This document shows, in pieces, positions 27,438 to 36,073 of a stretch of 64,000 nucleotides of DNA. Each line of letters starts with the position of its first letter. The first letter of the stretch is position 1. Below the pieces are notes generated by a model. That model was not told where the DNA came from and searched no databases. It saw only the letters and a list, made by a program, of their open reading frames with translations. Where the stretch lies: contig JANOYV010000138.1 of the NCBI GenBank assembly GCA_031429105.1, positions 62,001-126,000 on the forward strand, given 5' to 3'. The position numbers and the translations under genes were made by a program. Source of the stretch: JAKFWF01 sp031429105 (GTDB lineage Bacteria; Pseudomonadota; Alphaproteobacteria; Rhizobiales; Hyphomicrobiaceae).

Positions 27438-28310
27438 ATGTCAGCAAAAGCCGCGGCGCTGGCGATGTTGGTCGCCCTGATCTGGGGCTTCAACTTCGTC
27501 GTGATGAAGTGGGGCGTGGCGCACGTGCCACCGCTGCTGCTGTTAACCCTTCGGTTTTCCTGCGCGGCGGTACCGGCTGTATTCTTTATTGCGAGACCGC
27601 CGCTGCCTTGGGCAATGATCGTCGGTTATGCAGCGGCCTTCGGCGTTGTGAAATTCGCTCTGCTGTTTTTCGCCTTCAAACTCGGCATGACGGCAGGCGT
27701 CGGATCGGTGCTGCTGCAGGCGCAGGTATTTTTTACGGTCGTGTTCGCAAGCGTCCTGTCGCCTGAGCGACCAACGGGAGAGCAAACAGCGGCCCTTGTA
27801 GTTGCAGCAGTTGGGCTCGGCGTCATTGGCTGGGGAAGTGCGTCGGGACCGATCGGAGCGGCGCCGTTTGCGCTCGTCGTAGCGGCTGCCGCCAGCTGGG
27901 GTGTCGCCAATATGATTTCGAAGCGGGCGGGCAAATTTGAGCCACTCGGCTTTGTCGTGTGGACGAGTGCAGCCGCCGTTCCGCCGTTGCTGGCGTTGTC
28001 GTTGCTCTTCGAAGGGCCAACGGAGATTGCCGCGGCATTGAGTTCATTATCGTGGACAGCGTTGGGTGCGATTTTTTATCTCGCCTACCCGGTGACGTTG
28101 CTGGCCTTGGCGATCTGGTCATGGCTGCTCGCCCGCTACGACGCAGCAGTCGTTGCACCCTATGCGCTCCTGGTCCCAGTGTTCGGCTTGACCAGCGCGG
28201 CGCTGGTCCTGGGTGAAGTTCCAAGCACGCTGAGCCTTATCGGCAGTGCGATGATTGTGGCAGCGCTGGGCCTCAATACCTGGGCGGGATGGCGGCGGTC
28301 GACGTCATGA
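27438..28310 (+). CDS. EamA/DMT-family transporter
   Basis: This 290-residue inner-membrane protein has about ten helices in two EamA halves (residues 5-135 and 145-285). The first half begins LVALIWGFNFVVMKWGV and contains the RPTGEQ-type loop of drug/metabolite exporters; the second ends PSTLSLIGSAMIVAALGLN. It resembles the YdcZ/EamA amino-acid-metabolite exporters. It starts six bases after the LysE-type gene, suggesting a shared export task. Confidence 0.88.
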   Translation: MSAKAAALAMLVALIWGFNFVVMKWGVAHVPPLLLLTLRFSCAAVPAVFFIARPPLPWAMIVGYAAAFGVVKFALLFFAFKLGMTAGVGSVLLQAQVFFTVVFASVLSPERPTGEQTAALVVAAVGLGVIGWGSASGPIGAAPFALVVAAAASWGVANMISKRAGKFEPLGFVVWTSAAAVPPLLALSLLFEGPTEIAAALSSLSWTALGAIFYLAYPVTLLALAIWSWLLARYDAAVVAPYALLVPVFGLTSAALVLGEVPSTLSLIGSAMIVAALGLNTWAGWRRSTS

Positions 28311-28329
28311 GACGAGCGCCATCGCCGGA

Positions 28330-29532
28330 TTAGCTCGAATGGGCAACTGCCGTGTCGGACAGGTATGCCATCGCCGCCTGCACGCCGCCGGATTTATGCG
28401 GCACCTTCGCTAAGGCCAACCCCATTTCGACACCAGCGAGCGTGCCAAGGATCGTCAGATCGTTAGTGTCGCCCAGATGCCCGATGCGGAAGACCCGACC
28501 GGCGACTTTCGACAATCCGGTGCCAAGTGACATGTCGAAATTCTCAAGGACGATTTTGCGGAAGGCATCGGCGTTATGGCCTTCGGGCAGCATCACAGCG
28601 GTCAGCACGGGTGAGAAATGATGTGGGTTGGTACATAGGTTTTCGAGACCCCAGGCCGTTACCGCGCGGCGCGTCGCCTCGGCGTGGCGCTCGTGGCGGG
28701 CGAACACGCGGTCCAAGCCTTCCTCGTGCAGCATGTCGATGGCTTCGGCCAACGCATACAGCATGTTGGTGGCCGGGGTGTAGGGGAAGTAGCCCGCCTT
28801 GTTGTGCGGGATCATCTCCTCCCACGACCAGAACAGCTTTGGCAGCGTCGACGTTTTGGCGGCGGCAATCGCCTTGTCTGAAATCGCGTTGAACGAAATG
28901 CCGGGCGGCAACATCAAACCCTTCTGCGAGCCAGAGACAGTAACATCGACTCCCCATTCGTCGTGCCGGTAGTCGGCGGAGGCGAGGCCCGAAATGGTAT
29001 CGACCATGAGCAGCGCCGGGTGCTTGGCTGCATCAATCGCGTGGCGAATTTCATCGATCCGCGAGGTCGCACCGGTCGAGGTTTCGTTGTGCACGACGCA
29101 AACGGCCTTGATCGTGTGCGCCGTGTCAGCCTTCAATCGCGTCTCGATCTGCGCCGGATCGACGCCGGCGCGCCAATCCGATGCGATGAACTCGGCGTGG
29201 ATGCCGAGCTTGGTCGCCATGGTCTTCCACAGCGAAGCAAAATGACCGGTCTCGTACATCAGGACGTGATCGCCCGGTGACAATACGTTGGCGAGGGCTG
29301 CCTCCCACGCGCCAGTGCCGGACGCCGGGTAGATGATCACCGGGTTCTTCGTCTTGAAGATCGTCTTGATACCGGTCAGCACGCGATGTCCCAGCTTCTG
29401 GAAATCGGGGCCGCGATGATCGAGCACCGGCATCGCCATGGCGCGCAGGATGCGATCCGGCACGGGTGAGGGGCCGGGGATCTGCAGGAAATGACGGCCG
29501 GCGCGACGTGGTGGCTGGTTCGTAGACGACAT
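28330..29532 (-). CDS. Serine-glyoxylate-type aminotransferase (class V)
   Basis: This 400-residue PLP enzyme is read from the ATG at 29532, which has GGAGTGA upstream; an 80-residue upstream extension has no homologous look. Landmarks are HFLQIPGPSPVPDRIL at the N-terminus, YPASGTGAWEAALANVLSPGD (cofactor loop), MVDTISGLASADYR, the PLP lysine K204 in VSGSQKGLMLPPG, and RIGHLGD near the end. These match SgaA-type enzymes that convert serine plus glyoxylate to hydroxypyruvate plus glycine; alanine-glyoxylate activity is possible. It is divergent from the large FAD/Fe-S dehydrogenase gene, which fits C2/C3 hydroxyacid metabolism. Confidence 0.88.
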   Translation of the reverse strand: MSSTNQPPRRAGRHFLQIPGPSPVPDRILRAMAMPVLDHRGPDFQKLGHRVLTGIKTIFKTKNPVIIYPASGTGAWEAALANVLSPGDHVLMYETGHFASLWKTMATKLGIHAEFIASDWRAGVDPAQIETRLKADTAHTIKAVCVVHNETSTGATSRIDEIRHAIDAAKHPALLMVDTISGLASADYRHDEWGVDVTVSGSQKGLMLPPGISFNAISDKAIAAAKTSTLPKLFWSWEEMIPHNKAGYFPYTPATNMLYALAEAIDMLHEEGLDRVFARHERHAEATRRAVTAWGLENLCTNPHHFSPVLTAVMLPEGHNADAFRKIVLENFDMSLGTGLSKVAGRVFRIGHLGDTNDLTILGTLAGVEMGLALAKVPHKSGGVQAAMAYLSDTAVAHSS

Positions 29533-29600
29533 CGTGGTCACTCCGGCTGAATTGCACCAACCCGCAGTGGTGGGCGCTGATAACTCATCTTGACCTAATC

Positions 29601-29622
29601 TTAATTTTGCATTCAAAATTAA
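29601..29622. promoter_or_regulatory. Perfect 9-bp inverted repeat in the divergent promoter region (candidate operator)
   Basis: TTAATTTTG and CAAAATTAA flank a CATT spacer within the 134-base region between the divergent aminotransferase and dehydrogenase genes. An AT-rich dyad in GC-rich DNA between co-functional divergent genes is a good candidate for a dimeric regulator. The GntR/FCD gene at 32660 is the obvious but unproven candidate to bind it. Confidence 0.5.
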
Positions 29623-29666
29623 ATCAAGTAAAATATTTACTCCTTGAACGAGGCAATAGCTGCGCC

Positions 29667-32660
29667 ATGAACATCCACGTGAAGCCGTCCGACGCAGGCA
29701 TCGACCACGGGTTGGCAAAACGGCTAAACTCGGAAATCGAAGGCGAGGTGCTGTTTGATCGGTTCTCACGCGGTCGTTATGCGACGGATGCGTCGATCTA
29801 TCAGATCGAGCCGCTCGGCGTCATCGTGCCGAAGACCGACGCGGATGTGCTGGCAGCGGTCCAAATCGCGCGCGAGGCTGGCGTACCGCTTCTGCCGCGC
29901 GGCGGCGGCACGTCGCAATCGGGCCAGACGGTTGGCCGTGCGCTCGTCATCGACTTCACGAAACATTTAAACAAAATCACCGCAACCGATTTTGCGGCAC
30001 GTACAGCCTGGGTCGAGCCCGGCATTGTGCTCGACGAACTCAACCGGCAAATCAAAGGCTCCGGATTGTTCTTCCCCGTCGATGTCTCGACCTCGAGCCG
30101 GGCGACGATCGGCGGCATGACTGGTAACAACTCCTGCGGCACGCGCTCGATCCGTTACGGTATCATGCGTGACAATGTCGAGGCGATCGATGCAGTGCTG
30201 GCGGATGGCAGCCTTGGTCGATTTAGTGACGAAACACCTGAGCTGCCAATTGCACATCTATCGCGCGATCTGCTTGCACTCGGGGCCCGTGAGGCCGATC
30301 ACATTCGCACTGCGTTCCCTGACGTATCGCGCCGCGTGGGCGGCTATCTGATCGATGCACTTCTGCCGTCGGCTCAGCCAATCAACCTCGCGACGTTGCT
30401 GTGCGGGTCGGAGGGTACGCTCGCGATGTCCCGGCGGATCAAAGTCAAACTTTCGAGCCAGCCGAAGAACCGCGCACTCGGGGTCTGTCACTTTCCGAAG
30501 TTCCGCAGTGCCATGGAGGCCGCCCAGCACATCGTCAAACTCGGACCCGTTGCGGTTGAAGTCGTCGACCGCACGCTGATCGAACTGGCGAGTGATATCG
30601 CCATGTTCCGCCCCGTCATGGACGCCTACGTGAAGGGGCGTCCTGACGCGCTGCTGCTCGTTGAGTTTGCCGAAGACGATCCAGCGGAGAACCTTCGTCG
30701 TCTCGATCAGCTTGATGAACTGATGGGCGATCTGGGCCTGCCGAACGCCGTCGTGAAGGTCGCAGACAGCGCTGGTCAAACGGCGATCTGGAGCGTGCGC
30801 ACATCGGGCCTCAACATCATGATGTCGATGAAGTCGGAAGGTAAGCCCGTCTCCTTTATCGAGGACTGCGCCGTACCGCTTGAGCATCTGGCCGACTATA
30901 CCGAACGGCTGACGGAAGTGTTCGAAAAGCATGGCACGCGCGGCACCTGGTATGCGCATGCGTCCGTCGGCTGCCTGCATGTGCGCCCAGTCCTCAATCT
31001 CAAATTGGAGAAAGACGCGAGCACCATGCGGGCGATCGCACAAGAAGCCTTCGCGATGGTCAAGGCATATAAGGGATCGCACTCGGGCGAACATGGCGAT
31101 GGTCTCGTGCGCTCCGAATTCCACGAGATGATGTACGGGCGCAAAACCGTCGAGATCTTCGAGGCGGTGAAGGATCGGTTTGATCCAGACGGGCTGATGA
31201 ACCCCGGCAAGATCGTGCGCGCGCCCCGCATGAATGATCGCACGTTGTTTAGATACAAGCCGGATTACGGCGTGTCTCAGATCACGCCAACTCTCGATTG
31301 GTCGACTTATCCAGGCGGCGCTGGCGGTTTTCAAGGTGCGGTCGAAATGTGCAACAACAACGGCGAATGCCGCAAGCATGTTTCGAATGTGATGTGCCCG
31401 AGCTTCCGCGTCACCGGCAACGAGATCGACGTCACGCGCGGGCGCGCGAACACGCTGCGGCTCGCGCTCTCGGGACAACTTGGGCCCGACGCGCTGTCGT
31501 CTGACGAAATGCTGGAGACGATGAAGCTGTGTGTGTCGTGCAAGGCATGCCGTCGCGAATGCCCAACGGGCGTCGATATGGCGAAGATGAAGATCGAAGT
31601 GCTGGCCGCAGCCAACAAGCGTCGCGCGCTGCCGTGGAAGGATTGGTTGATCGCCTATCTGCCGCGCTATGCGCCCTATGCGCGCCGTCTATCGGGCCTC
31701 ATGAACTTGCGGGATCAGGTGCCAGGCTTGGCGCGGTTGAGCGAGCGATTGCTTGGACTATCGGCGAAGCGAAAGTTGCCGCAGTGGCGCAGTGGTGGGT
31801 TTAACCTACCCTCCACTTTCTTACCCTCCCTCCTCGAGGGGGGAGGGAGGGAAGAATTTGGAGAAGGGAGATCTAGTCAAGAGACGCAGGCTGGTAGAAG
31901 GGCAGTAACGGAGAAAAGAGACGTCGCAATTTTTGCTGACACGTTCAACTCGAACTTCGAGCCGGAAAATCTGCACGCAGCGGTCGATGTGCTCATCGCG
32001 CTCGGCTACCGCGTCCATCAAGTGCACTCGACATCGGGTCGGCGCGTGTGCTGTGGGCGCACGTTTTTGGCAGCTGGGCTCGTTGATCAAGCCCGCGCCG
32101 AAGCCAAACGCTTCACCGAAGCCGTGCAGCCTTTCGTCGAACGCGGCGTACCCATTATCGGGCTGGAGCCGTCGTGCCTGTTCACGCTCAAGGATGAGTT
32201 CTCATCGCTATTGCCGGGCGCTGAGACCACGGCGCTCGCGCCGCTCGCATTCCTCTTCGAAGACTTCATTGCAGCCGAGATCGATGCGGGGCGTATCAAA
32301 GGGAAAATCGCAAAGCACGACGCCAAGGTGCTGTTGCACGGCCACTGCCACCAGAAATCGTTCAACGTGATGCCAGCCGTTGCCAAGGCCCTTGGGTTGA
32401 TTGATGGGCTGCACCTCGAAGTCGTCGAAAGCAGCTGCTGCGGGATGGCGGGTGCCTTCGGCTATGCAGCCGACACCTACGATACGTCGATGGCGATGGG
32501 CGAGGTATCGCTGTTACCTGCTGTGCGCAAAGCCGACGCTGAAACGATCATTGCGGCGGATGGCTTCTCGTGCCGCCATCAGATCCACGATGGAACGGGG
32601 CGCAAGGCCCGACATGTCGCCAGCATCATGCGCGATGCGCTTAAATCAGGAGCCGTGTGA
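29667..32660 (+). CDS. FAD-linked and Fe-S-cluster D-2-hydroxyacid dehydrogenase (YdiJ/GlcD-GlcF-like fusion)
   Basis: This 997-residue fusion begins with a PCMH-type FAD domain (residues 45-270, with PLLPRGGGTSQSGQ and MTGNNSCGTRSIRYG). An FAD-oxidase C-terminal domain follows (to about 530, with GEHGDGLVRSEF and MNPGKIV). Next is a ferredoxin-like segment C-V-S-C-K-A-C-R-R-E-C-P near 622 and two CCG domains (CCGRTFLAAG near 795; HGHCHQKSFN and SSCCGMAGAFG near 922). Relatives oxidise D-lactate, glycolate or D-2-hydroxyglutarate and feed electrons to the membrane chain. Residues about 711-751 are an odd insertion derived from a palindromic repeat. The gene overlaps the GntR regulator gene by one base. 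Confidence 0.9.
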   Translation: MNIHVKPSDAGIDHGLAKRLNSEIEGEVLFDRFSRGRYATDASIYQIEPLGVIVPKTDADVLAAVQIAREAGVPLLPRGGGTSQSGQTVGRALVIDFTKHLNKITATDFAARTAWVEPGIVLDELNRQIKGSGLFFPVDVSTSSRATIGGMTGNNSCGTRSIRYGIMRDNVEAIDAVLADGSLGRFSDETPELPIAHLSRDLLALGAREADHIRTAFPDVSRRVGGYLIDALLPSAQPINLATLLCGSEGTLAMSRRIKVKLSSQPKNRALGVCHFPKFRSAMEAAQHIVKLGPVAVEVVDRTLIELASDIAMFRPVMDAYVKGRPDALLLVEFAEDDPAENLRRLDQLDELMGDLGLPNAVVKVADSAGQTAIWSVRTSGLNIMMSMKSEGKPVSFIEDCAVPLEHLADYTERLTEVFEKHGTRGTWYAHASVGCLHVRPVLNLKLEKDASTMRAIAQEAFAMVKAYKGSHSGEHGDGLVRSEFHEMMYGRKTVEIFEAVKDRFDPDGLMNPGKIVRAPRMNDRTLFRYKPDYGVSQITPTLDWSTYPGGAGGFQGAVEMCNNNGECRKHVSNVMCPSFRVTGNEIDVTRGRANTLRLALSGQLGPDALSSDEMLETMKLCVSCKACRRECPTGVDMAKMKIEVLAAANKRRALPWKDWLIAYLPRYAPYARRLSGLMNLRDQVPGLARLSERLLGLSAKRKLPQWRSGGFNLPSTFLPSLLEGGGREEFGEGRSSQETQAGRRAVTEKRDVAIFADTFNSNFEPENLHAAVDVLIALGYRVHQVHSTSGRRVCCGRTFLAAGLVDQARAEAKRFTEAVQPFVERGVPIIGLEPSCLFTLKDEFSSLLPGAETTALAPLAFLFEDFIAAEIDAGRIKGKIAKHDAKVLLHGHCHQKSFNVMPAVAKALGLIDGLHLEVVESSCCGMAGAFGYAADTYDTSMAMGEVSLLPAVRKADAETIIAADGFSCRHQIHDGTGRKARHVASIMRDALKSGAV
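31818..31856. repeat. Palindromic repeat inside the dehydrogenase coding sequence
   Basis: TTCTTACCCTCCCTCCTCGAG pairs with the following G/A-rich arm to TTCTTCC-complement, forming a stem of about 17 bp with one bulged A (31823) and a G-run bulge near the tip. Such C/T-G/A palindromes are common dispersed intergenic repeats in alphaproteobacteria. Here it lies in frame within a gene, encoding residues of the type LPSLLEGGGREEFGE between the Fe-S and CCG parts. Confidence 0.7.
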
Positions 32661-33394
32661 TGGTGCATAAAACATCCATCGACACGCCGGGTGTTGAAAC
32701 AGGCGGCGTCCGTCCGCGTGAAGCGATCCTGCGCCTGTCACTGCACGATCAATTGCTAGGTCGGCTGCGAGCGATGATCATCGAGGGCGAACTTTTGCCT
32801 GAGACCAAGATTGACGAGAAAGATCTGTGCGCGCGCTTCGGCGTCTCGCGCACGCCGTTACGTGAAGCGTTGAAGGTTCTGGCCTCGGAGGGGCTGGTCA
32901 CGTTGATCGCTCATCGCGGTGCGATTGTCGCCCCCCTCGACATGGACGAGCTATCGGCAGCGTTTCCAGTGATGGGATCCCTCGAAGCGCTGGCCGGCGA
33001 GTTGGCGGCCAAGCATGCCGATGAGTGGGAGATTGCGGAGGTCGCGCGACTGCAGGGGCAACTTGTCGATATGCACAGAGGTGGCAATCTGCGTGGTTAT
33101 TTTGAGATCAACAAGATGATCCACGAAATCATTCTCAATGCAGCACGCAACCCAGTGCTCACGCAACTCTATGGGCAGGTTGCATTGAAAGTGCGCCGCG
33201 CGCGGTTTACCGCCAACATGAGCCCTGACCGCTGGGCCGAGGCGATTGCCGAGCACGCAATGATCCTGAAGGCCTTGCAGCAACGCGACGGCAAAAAATT
33301 ATCCGCGATCCTGCGCGCCCACCTTGATCATAAGTTCGAAACGGTACAGGCAGCGCGGGAGCATGGTCGTCGCCGTCGCAGTGTGCAAAATTAG
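32660..33394 (+). CDS. GntR-family regulator, FCD subfamily
   Basis: This 244-residue regulator has an N-terminal winged helix (residues 25-95: LLGRLRAMIIEGELLPETKI, then ARFGVSRTPLREALKVLASEGLV) and an all-helical FCD ligand domain (residues 105-230). The FCD domain includes EALAGELAAKHA, the FEINKMIHEIILNAARNPVL segment and a metal-site HAMILKAL. Such proteins sense small carboxylates (lactate, glycolate, pyruvate). The ATG at 32660 follows CAGGAG by seven bases and overlaps the dehydrogenase stop codon. It most likely controls the upstream dehydrogenase and the divergent aminotransferase. Confidence 0.9.
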   Translation: MVHKTSIDTPGVETGGVRPREAILRLSLHDQLLGRLRAMIIEGELLPETKIDEKDLCARFGVSRTPLREALKVLASEGLVTLIAHRGAIVAPLDMDELSAAFPVMGSLEALAGELAAKHADEWEIAEVARLQGQLVDMHRGGNLRGYFEINKMIHEIILNAARNPVLTQLYGQVALKVRRARFTANMSPDRWAEAIAEHAMILKALQQRDGKKLSAILRAHLDHKFETVQAAREHGRRRRSVQN

Positions 33395-33500
33395 GGTTAG
33401 CAATGCTCGCGATACTGGTGTCACAAGGAGCGCTCAGTTGCGCTAGGTTCGGCCATCGACGACAACTACTTTTGAGCCGAGATCTCGATTGGGGAACCTG

Positions 33501-35480
33501 ATGCAAAAAATTGCACTTGCCGGTGCCGTGGCGGCGGGTCTTGCCGTCATCGGGCTGCTGGGCGTTCCAGCCTGGATGCAGCATCGTGTCGAAGCGGAAG
33601 TCGACGCGGTTTTCGCAACCCTGCAAGCAGCAGGGGTAACCGCGACGCACGGGCCCGTCACATACGATTATTGGAGCCGCACGCTCACGATCCCAACGCT
33701 TGGTCTCGCGACAGCGGGCGAGGGCGATCTCAAGACAATCGTGGCGACCATTGTCGCACACGGATTGACGAGAGAGGGCGGCGCCATTCTGGCCGATCAG
33801 GTCGAGGTTACCGGGCTCGAAATAAAGCTTGCGGCGACCAAGGACGAGCCTTGGACATTCGCACAAGCAATCCCGAAGCTTACGGTCACGAAGTTCGCCG
33901 CGCCGGAAATGCTGCCGCGCTCAGGTTCAACGCTTGAGTTGATGCGCTATCTGGCCAAAGTGAAGGCTGCGGTTGTCGACGTGCCGCAAGGTGAAGCGGG
34001 CTTCGAGGCCCAGCAGGTTGGAGGAGCTGGCTTATTCAATCGCGGCAAAATGAAGTATCTCTATACCAACGTCACCATCAAAAATCTGCGCGACGGCTAT
34101 ATCGGTGCGCTTAACGTCGACAAGATCGCCTTGGCAAGCGACCCGTCGGCAGGTGGTGTGAAGGGGTTGTTGAATGGCTACGCCAGTGCCGACATGGATC
34201 TGCTGACCATGCTGTCCCTTTACGGCGTCGAGGCGCCAGCAAGACCCGCAACCGACGGATACGTGCGTGTGCAGGGCAAGACGACGATGGGCACCTACAC
34301 ATTTTCGGTTGGGCCGGGCATGAATATGACGGTCGATTCCGTCACATCGGGCGATCTTGCGATTGATCCGACGAAGTTCAATCGCTCGATTCTCGCCGAC
34401 TTTATGAAGCTCTCACCACAGCCAGGAGTACGGCAATCTCCGTCCCAGACAGCCGACTTGGCGAACAAAGTTGTGCAACTGTACGAAAGTTTCAAGCTCG
34501 CCGATGTTGAAATGCGCGGGATGCGCATCACGACCGCGTTCGGCCAGCCAGGTATGGGGATGGTGATCGGGTCGATGCGGATGGCGGGTTTCCAGAATGG
34601 GCGGCTCGCCGAATTCGCGATCAATGATATGGCACTGACGATCCCGGGCGTTCCTCTGGTGAAAATCGGTCATCTGTCGCTGGCAGGGTTGGACATGGCC
34701 CGGATCATGCGCACAACGGCTGTGTCGGGCGCCGGACTACCTCCCTCAGCAGGGCAATCATTGGCACTGTTCAGTGCCCTCGAAGGCTTCGAAGTTCGCG
34801 ACTACGACGTGCCGGATTTCAAATCTGGAAAGTTCATCGGGCGGATCGATACGCTTAAAACTGCTTGGGGCAAGTTCAGCAACGGTTTGCCAACGATCAC
34901 CCGATTGACCATGAAAGCTCAAATGCCAATCGATGACAGCCAACCCGCGTTCGCATTTCTCAAACCGTTGGGTCGTGAGCGGGTAGTGGTTACTTACGAT
35001 ATCGGCACCACGTGGAATGAGGCGACCCAGGCACTGACCACCGCGCCGCTCACTTTGGAACTCGAAGGGCTCGGTGCGCTGTCGGGTAGCATCGTCCTCA
35101 ACAGCGCAAGTCGTCAGCCGATCGGTCTGGACGCAGCGCGGATGTTGGCTGCATTTCAAGCGATGGACGTCGGCGCCATCACGCTAAAGGTACGCGATGG
35201 CGGCGGAACGAAGGCCTATATCGCCTCAGGCGCAAACGCTGCTGGCCCTCTTGTCGATGCCAAGGCACGGTTGATGGCAGCACCAGTGCCAAACGTCGGT
35301 GCGATCACGGTGCTTGATGCGGCGAGCCGCTTCCTCGACACCCCAGGGCAGACCCTCACCCTGACCCTCAACCCAAAGTCCAAGGTGAGCGTGTCCCAGT
35401 TTTCCGGTCCGGCCATGGCGGTTGATGGTGGTGCGGCCTTGCTCGACCTGTTCACCGTAGAAGCAGCCGTCGAAAAATAG
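33501..35480 (+). CDS. Uncharacterised membrane-anchored protein (AsmA/DUF945-like layout)
   Basis: This 659-residue protein starts at the ATG at 33501 with GGGGAA upstream. One N-terminal hydrophobic helix (residues 3-26) is followed by a large beta-rich region without catalytic motifs, low in cysteine, with repeated short strands (ITRLTMKAQMPID, PLTLELEGLGALSGSIVLN, AITVLDAASRFLD). The plan, one anchor and a long beta-rich periplasmic body, recalls AsmA/DUF945-type envelope proteins, but I cannot confirm homology. It stands alone between a regulator and a convergent thioesterase gene. Confidence 0.65.
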   Translation: MQKIALAGAVAAGLAVIGLLGVPAWMQHRVEAEVDAVFATLQAAGVTATHGPVTYDYWSRTLTIPTLGLATAGEGDLKTIVATIVAHGLTREGGAILADQVEVTGLEIKLAATKDEPWTFAQAIPKLTVTKFAAPEMLPRSGSTLELMRYLAKVKAAVVDVPQGEAGFEAQQVGGAGLFNRGKMKYLYTNVTIKNLRDGYIGALNVDKIALASDPSAGGVKGLLNGYASADMDLLTMLSLYGVEAPARPATDGYVRVQGKTTMGTYTFSVGPGMNMTVDSVTSGDLAIDPTKFNRSILADFMKLSPQPGVRQSPSQTADLANKVVQLYESFKLADVEMRGMRITTAFGQPGMGMVIGSMRMAGFQNGRLAEFAINDMALTIPGVPLVKIGHLSLAGLDMARIMRTTAVSGAGLPPSAGQSLALFSALEGFEVRDYDVPDFKSGKFIGRIDTLKTAWGKFSNGLPTITRLTMKAQMPIDDSQPAFAFLKPLGRERVVVTYDIGTTWNEATQALTTAPLTLELEGLGALSGSIVLNSASRQPIGLDAARMLAAFQAMDVGAITLKVRDGGGTKAYIASGANAAGPLVDAKARLMAAPVPNVGAITVLDAASRFLDTPGQTLTLTLNPKSKVSVSQFSGPAMAVDGGAALLDLFTVEAAVEK

Positions 35481-35513
35481 ACGACCGCGCCGCCCGAAAG
35501 ACAGCTCACGCGT

Positions 35514-35987
35514 TCAGTCGCGCCGGGGTGAGAGGCTTGCCATCCCTTCAATCGCTTCGCCGTTGCCGACGTATCGGAAGCTGCCCTGGGCGGTGACCAG
35601 CAGCAGGCCCTGTTCGTCACGGATTTCACCTGAGACGGTGGCGATCTTCGCATGCACGCCTTCTAACCGACCGAAGGCACGCAGGATGCCACCCTTGGCC
35701 GGTGCAAGAAAGCTCGTCGTTAACGTAATCGTCACGACCGCGCGCACGTTGCCCGGCACCGCGCACCAGGTGGCGGCATGGCCGAATGCGGCATCGAGGA
35801 TCGTCAGGTATACGCCGCCATGGGTGTAGCCCAGGCTGTTCATGTGCTTGTTCTCCAGCACAAGCTCCATTTCGGCGTAGCCATTTTCCCAACGGATGCA
35901 ACGATAACCGAGCAGGCTGCGGAAGCCGGATGGCTTGCCTGACATCGTCATACTGCGTGTGAGGGGTGGCTGCGGTGGTTGGCTCAT
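35514..35987 (-). CDS. PaaI-type hot-dog thioesterase
   Basis: This 157-residue protein is read from the ATG at 35987; the longer open frame is not family-like. The 4HBT/PaaI hot-dog core shows NSLGYTHGGVYLTILDAAFGHAA (catalytic Asp/Asn-His-Gly region), VTITLTTSFLAPAKGGILRAFG and IATVSGEIRDEQGLLLVTAQGSFRYV. Members hydrolyse aryl- or acyl-CoA thioesters. It converges with the unknown gene on its left and is divergent from the FAD dehydrogenase gene on its right. Confidence 0.85.
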   Translation of the reverse strand: MSQPPQPPLTRSMTMSGKPSGFRSLLGYRCIRWENGYAEMELVLENKHMNSLGYTHGGVYLTILDAAFGHAATWCAVPGNVRAVVTITLTTSFLAPAKGGILRAFGRLEGVHAKIATVSGEIRDEQGLLLVTAQGSFRYVGNGEAIEGMASLSPRRD

Positions 35988-36073
35988 GGGTCCGTCTCTT
36001 GGCAGGGGGCGGTCGCACGTGCTTAAGCGTCCGCCAGCTTTGAATGCTTTGCCTAGCATAAGGATGATCATAA

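Noticed and set aside
30258..31478. 406-codon open frame on the minus strand inside the FAD/Fe-S dehydrogenase gene
   Set aside because: It is antisense to a gene with many conserved motifs, has no domain or signal of its own, and long antisense frames are expected in GC-rich DNA.
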